From positions 1-64,000 of the forward strand of contig CAZOVG010000001.1 of assembly GCA_964583335.1 (NCBI GenBank): a stretch of DNA of 64,000 nt. The letters are read 5' to 3'. A model generated the notes under the pieces. The model saw nothing but the letters and a program-made list of their open reading frames with translations. It did not search any database and was not told the DNA's origin. Below, one piece after another: positions 61,186 through 64,000 of this stretch. The first letter of the stretch is position 1. The number at the start of each line of letters is the position of its first letter. A program made the translations under genes and the position numbers. This stretch comes from JAGNKE01 sp964583335 (GTDB taxonomy: Bacteria; Pseudomonadota; Alphaproteobacteria; Micavibrionales; Micavibrionaceae).

Positions 61186-61956
61186 TCAAGCTTTTTCTGC
61201 AATTTTCGATGCCGGTTGGCGGCCATAGCGGGCGGCGAACAGGCGGGCATGGTGGAAGACCATCTGCCGGTGCGCGGTGGCCAGAAGGCCGTGCTCCCCG
61301 TCCTCGAAGGTGGTGATTTCGGCGCGGGGGCCCCTGAAATGCTGGCGCAAGATGTCGAGCTGGGCGATCGGGACCTGTTTATCCCGCGCGCCGTGGAGGA
61401 TCAGGAGGGGGACGTTCAGCTTGAGCAATCCGCCTGCCGTATCGGCCTTTTGGAGGGAGTCGATCAGGGCTAGGCTGATGCCCTGCGTCGCGGCGTCCTT
61501 ATCGTCGGCCAAGGATTGCTCGAACAGCGCCTTGGGGGCCAGAACCGGCCAAAGAAGGACCATAAACGTCAAATTCGGCGGCAAATTCAGCAGGGCCGCG
61601 CTGACGCCCAGACCTTCGGCGAGGTAGGCCAAGCGCTTGTAGCCCTGTTTCTTGGCCCATTTCAGAATGACGTGAAGGTCGTCGCAGGCGGTATCCAGCG
61701 TGAAATGCTCGCTGCGCCCGTCGCTGGCGCCGCAGCCCCGAAAATCGAAGCGAACCGTGTGGAAGCCGGATTCCAGCATCACGCGCTCAAGTCCGCCGAA
61801 TATGTCGTTATGGCTGTTCTTTTCGCCCGGAAAGCCGTGCACCATGATGACGAGGGTGCGCTCGGCAGGCTGCTGCGCGGAGGGGTCCACAGGCTTGCCC
61901 ACGAGCGCGCAGATCTTTTCCCCCGACGGGGTATCAATCAAAATTTCCTCGGCCAT
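61186..61956 (-). CDS. Alpha/beta hydrolase fold protein lacking the serine nucleophile
   Basis: About 256 residues in the alpha/beta hydrolase fold. The oxyanion strand is MVHGFPGEKNSH, and RFDFRGCGASDG follows. The nucleophile elbow, where GxSxG is expected, reads LAEGLGVSA, so the serine is replaced by Gly. The Asp (HGARDKQVP) and His (DGEHGLLA) are kept. Either it is inactive as an esterase or it uses another residue. ATG 61956 has GGGGAC six bases upstream; GTG 61968 is the alternative. It is followed by rpmI on the same strand at 105 bases. Confidence 0.87.
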   Translation of the reverse strand: MAEEILIDTPSGEKICALVGKPVDPSAQQPAERTLVIMVHGFPGEKNSHNDIFGGLERVMLESGFHTVRFDFRGCGASDGRSEHFTLDTACDDLHVILKWAKKQGYKRLAYLAEGLGVSAALLNLPPNLTFMVLLWPVLAPKALFEQSLADDKDAATQGISLALIDSLQKADTAGGLLKLNVPLLILHGARDKQVPIAQLDILRQHFRGPRAEITTFEDGEHGLLATAHRQMVFHHARLFAARYGRQPASKIAEKA

Positions 61957-62146
61957 GCCCGTCCCCACACAGAGAGCATATGTAAAGTCACTATACCAAA
62001 GTATAACATATACAACTTTGGGATGACGAGCTTTAATTATGGATTATGCGGCTTAACTTTTCCTAAAGCGGGGTGTTGCAGGGGGCGCACGGAGGCATTA
62101 AACTCAGGCGACTTCATCATAGACACGCAGATTTCGGACGGTTTCC

Positions 62147-63079
62147 ATGAATACGGACGGCATTTTTGAAGGGCCCCGCAAGCCTTTGCTTTTCATTCCA
62201 TTTGCGCTGTTCTTGGGGATTTTCGTGCTGGGGGCCCTGCCCTTATCTTCCGTCCGCGCAGAGGACCGCCCGCCCGCCGTGCCGGTGGCGGAGGTTCAGG
62301 CGGAGGTTCTGACCCCGCCCGCTGCGGCGGCAGGCGTGGCGGAGGCCCCAGCGCCTTCAGGCAGCGGGGATCCTTCGCAAACTCCGGTTGAGGGGCTGGC
62401 GACCGGGCCGGTCGTCGTGGAGCTGTTCACCTCGCAGGCCTGTTCGTTCTGCCCCAAGGCGGACGCGCTTCTGGGCGCTCTGGCCAACAGCCCGGACGTC
62501 ATCGCGCTTTCGTGCCATGTCGATTATTTCGACGTGAAGACGGGATCGCTCTCGCACCCGTTTTGCAGCGCCCGGCAGGTGGAGTACGAGTCCACCCTGC
62601 GCGCCGGGCCGAAATACACGCCGCAGATGGTGATCAACGGACAGTACGACGTGGTCGGCTATCGCCGCGCGGACGTTCTGACGACGATCCGGAGGGCCCG
62701 GAAAGAGCGGGCTCTGGCCACGCCCGACCTGCAGATCACGGACAAGGGCGAGTTTCTTCTGTCCCTTGCGGCGCTTGGAGAGAAAGCCGGGGACGCCGAA
62801 GCCTATGAGATAATCATCGTGGCCTTCGATAAGCCGCATACGGTGACGGTCGCAGAGGGCGCGAACGCCGGAAAGTCCATCGTCTATACGAATGTCGTGC
62901 GGAATGTCGGGCTGCTGGGCGCTTGGGACGGGCAGGCCAGGACCCTTCGGTTCGACCCGAAAATGGGCGAGGGATCGCTGGGCTTCGCCGTTCTGGTCCG
63001 GCGGACCGCCGACGGGCAGATCGTGGCGGCCGCGCAATACACGAAGCCCGCGCCCGTGACTGCGCCTGCAATTCCCTAG
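62147..63079 (+). CDS. DUF1223 thioredoxin-like protein
   Basis: A 310-residue protein with an N-terminal signal or anchor (about 12-38) and a Pro/Ala-rich linker (about 40-85). The DUF1223 domain has VVVELFTSQACSFCPKAD, with a CxxC pair in thioredoxin-like position, then YTPQMVINGQYDVVG. Family function is unknown; a redox or secreted role is likely. The ATG at 62147 has GGACGGTTTCC-type weak site. Confidence 0.87.
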   Translation: MNTDGIFEGPRKPLLFIPFALFLGIFVLGALPLSSVRAEDRPPAVPVAEVQAEVLTPPAAAAGVAEAPAPSGSGDPSQTPVEGLATGPVVVELFTSQACSFCPKADALLGALANSPDVIALSCHVDYFDVKTGSLSHPFCSARQVEYESTLRAGPKYTPQMVINGQYDVVGYRRADVLTTIRRARKERALATPDLQITDKGEFLLSLAALGEKAGDAEAYEIIIVAFDKPHTVTVAEGANAGKSIVYTNVVRNVGLLGAWDGQARTLRFDPKMGEGSLGFAVLVRRTADGQIVAAAQYTKPAPVTAPAIP

Positions 63080-63106
63080 GTTTTATGATCATAGGCCCAG
63101 ACAGCG

Positions 63107-63138
63107 AAACCGCCCCTTGCCGAGGCGAGGAGCGGTTT
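63107..63138. terminator. Stable hairpin after the DUF1223 gene
   Basis: AAACCGC pairs with GCGGTTT and, inside, CCTTGCC with GGCGAGG. It starts 28 bases past the DUF1223 stop. The T-run is short, so termination strength is uncertain, but it fits a shared end between this gene and polA side transcripts. Confidence 0.55.
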
Positions 63139-63352
63139 GCTTTCCGTGTGTGGGGAACTTTATAAATTCTTATAAACCCACTGGTCCCGACAGGTTAATG
63201 TGCGTGTGTGTGGGGAAACCTGCCGGAACGGGGCGTGTTGTATCATGGTCTCCCAAAAACTGTCAACAGTAAAAATATATTAATCATGTCTTAATGTACA
63301 TATTTAATTCTGTTTTGGGTGTTTTTTGTGCACTTTTTCCTAGGGGGGTGCG

Positions 63353-64000
63353 TTAGTGCGCGGAGGCCCAGCTTTGGCCGGATCCGGCTTCGGCAATCAA
63401 CGGCACGGAAATGGTTACATCATTGATATTAAATGATTTTTCCATAACCCTCCGTACGCAGGCGATCGTTCGTTCGGCTTCGGCTTCGGGCGCCTCGAAG
63501 ATGAGTTCGTCGTGGACCTGGAGCAGCATCCGGGCGCTCAGCCCCTCGCGGCGCAGAGCTTCGGGGATGCGGCCCATGGCGATCTTGATGATGTCCGCCG
63601 CCGTGCCTTGAAGCGGGGCGTTGATCGCCTGACGCTCCGCGCCCCTGACGCGGACAGGGTTTTTGTCCTTGATGCCGGGGATGACGCATTTGCGGCCGAA
63701 GAGCGTGAGGACGTATCCGTTTTTCTTGGCCTCGGATTTGGCATTCTCCATGAAGGCGGAGATTTCCTGAAAGCGCTGGAGGTAGCGGCGGATGAATTCG
63801 CCCGCGTCCGCTACGGGGATGCCGAGCTGGCGCGCGAGGCCGTAGCCGGAGATGCCGTAGATGATTCCGAAATTCACCGCCTTGGCCTGCCGCCGCAGAT
63901 CGGGGCCGACCTGTTCGAGCGGAACGCCGAAGACCTGCGAGGCTGTGAGCGCGTGAATGTCCTCGCCCTTGCGGAAGGCCTCCTTCAGTGCCTCGACCCC
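63353..64000 (-). CDS. polA: DNA polymerase I, C-terminal part cut by the window edge
   Basis: The frame is open through 64000, giving 215 C-terminal residues. It contains the polymerase motif B region RRQAKAVNFGIIYGISGYG and motif C LLQVHDELIFEAPE, with PLQGTAADIIKIAMGRI between, and ends ISVPLIAEAGSGQSWASAH. This is family A polymerase. The exonuclease domains lie outside the window. The gap 63139-63352 upstream of its stop is AT-rich with two GTGTGTGGGGAA copies but no gene. Confidence 0.95.
   Translation of the reverse strand, partial: GVEALKEAFRKGEDIHALTASQVFGVPLEQVGPDLRRQAKAVNFGIIYGISGYGLARQLGIPVADAGEFIRRYLQRFQEISAFMENAKSEAKKNGYVLTLFGRKCVIPGIKDKNPVRVRGAERQAINAPLQGTAADIIKIAMGRIPEALRREGLSARMLLQVHDELIFEAPEAEAERTIACVRRVMEKSFNINDVTISVPLIAEAGSGQSWASAH

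Overview
The window reads as chromosome of a moderately GC-rich alphaproteobacterium. Supporting signs are an NDUFS4-type complex I subunit, an ECF sigma factor paired with an NrsF-type anti-sigma, a phasin, a DmeF-type metal exporter and Fur-type iron control. The exact order is inference: a Micavibrio- or Rhodospirillales-like lineage would fit but cannot be fixed here. Almost all of the sequence is coding, there are five tRNA genes, and I see no insertion sequence, prophage or CRISPR array. All annotation comes from reading the sequence and translated frames; no database search was run.

Layout. 0-5.9 kb: start of tuf, mnmA, two small paralogous orphans, tRNA-Met, and a FecA-like TonB-dependent receptor divergent from tonB across Fur-box-like sites. 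6-12.3 kb: an RND efflux operon (adaptor, permease, NodT-type channel) and an exported thioredoxin-like protein. 12.3-17.6 kb: tRNA-Gly, tRNA-Trp, a MoeB-rhodanese protein, DmeF and a group of exported or orphan proteins. 17.7-21.4 kb: a methionine salvage operon mtnB-mtnD-mtnC-mtnA followed by a membrane protein. 21.5-30 kb: tRNA-Pro, ECF sigma/NrsF, complex I subunit, tRNA-Arg, flavin reductase, DUF2207 membrane protein, soluble PAS chemoreceptor and an RNA methyltransferase. 30-33.6 kb: an envelope-stress-like locus with an exported repeat protein, an LTxxQ (Spy/CpxP-like) protein and a divergent OmpR-type regulator plus kinase, with a CpxR-like box between them. 33.6-41.5 kb: phasin, D,D-carboxypeptidase, FlgO-like lipoproteins, HldE, a LapG-like protease fused to an apparent MshEN domain, and FieF. 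41.5-52.9 kb: GlnD, Rrf2 regulator with divergent SLC13 transporter, carbonic anhydrase, a pentameric ligand-gated channel homologue, glutaryl-CoA dehydrogenase, a fused alpha/beta E1 dehydrogenase and a FabD-like acyltransferase. 52.9-58.8 kb: an unrecognised locus with clustered Fur-like boxes, a 1078-residue orphan and two kinase-like paralogues. 58.9-64 kb: HAD phosphatase with a DotI/IcmL-like protein, rpmI-rplT, an alpha/beta hydrolase without its serine, a DUF1223 protein and the end of polA.

The parts most worth attention are the single-chain MshEN-LapG arrangement at 39.5-40.5 kb, the iron-controlled orphan locus with kinase-like paralogues at 52.9-58.8 kb, the Cpx-like locus at 29.9-33.5 kb, and the phasin gene with two strong translation starts. 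Functions for the orphans are stated as unknown; the kinase-like and c-di-GMP readings are motif-based inference.
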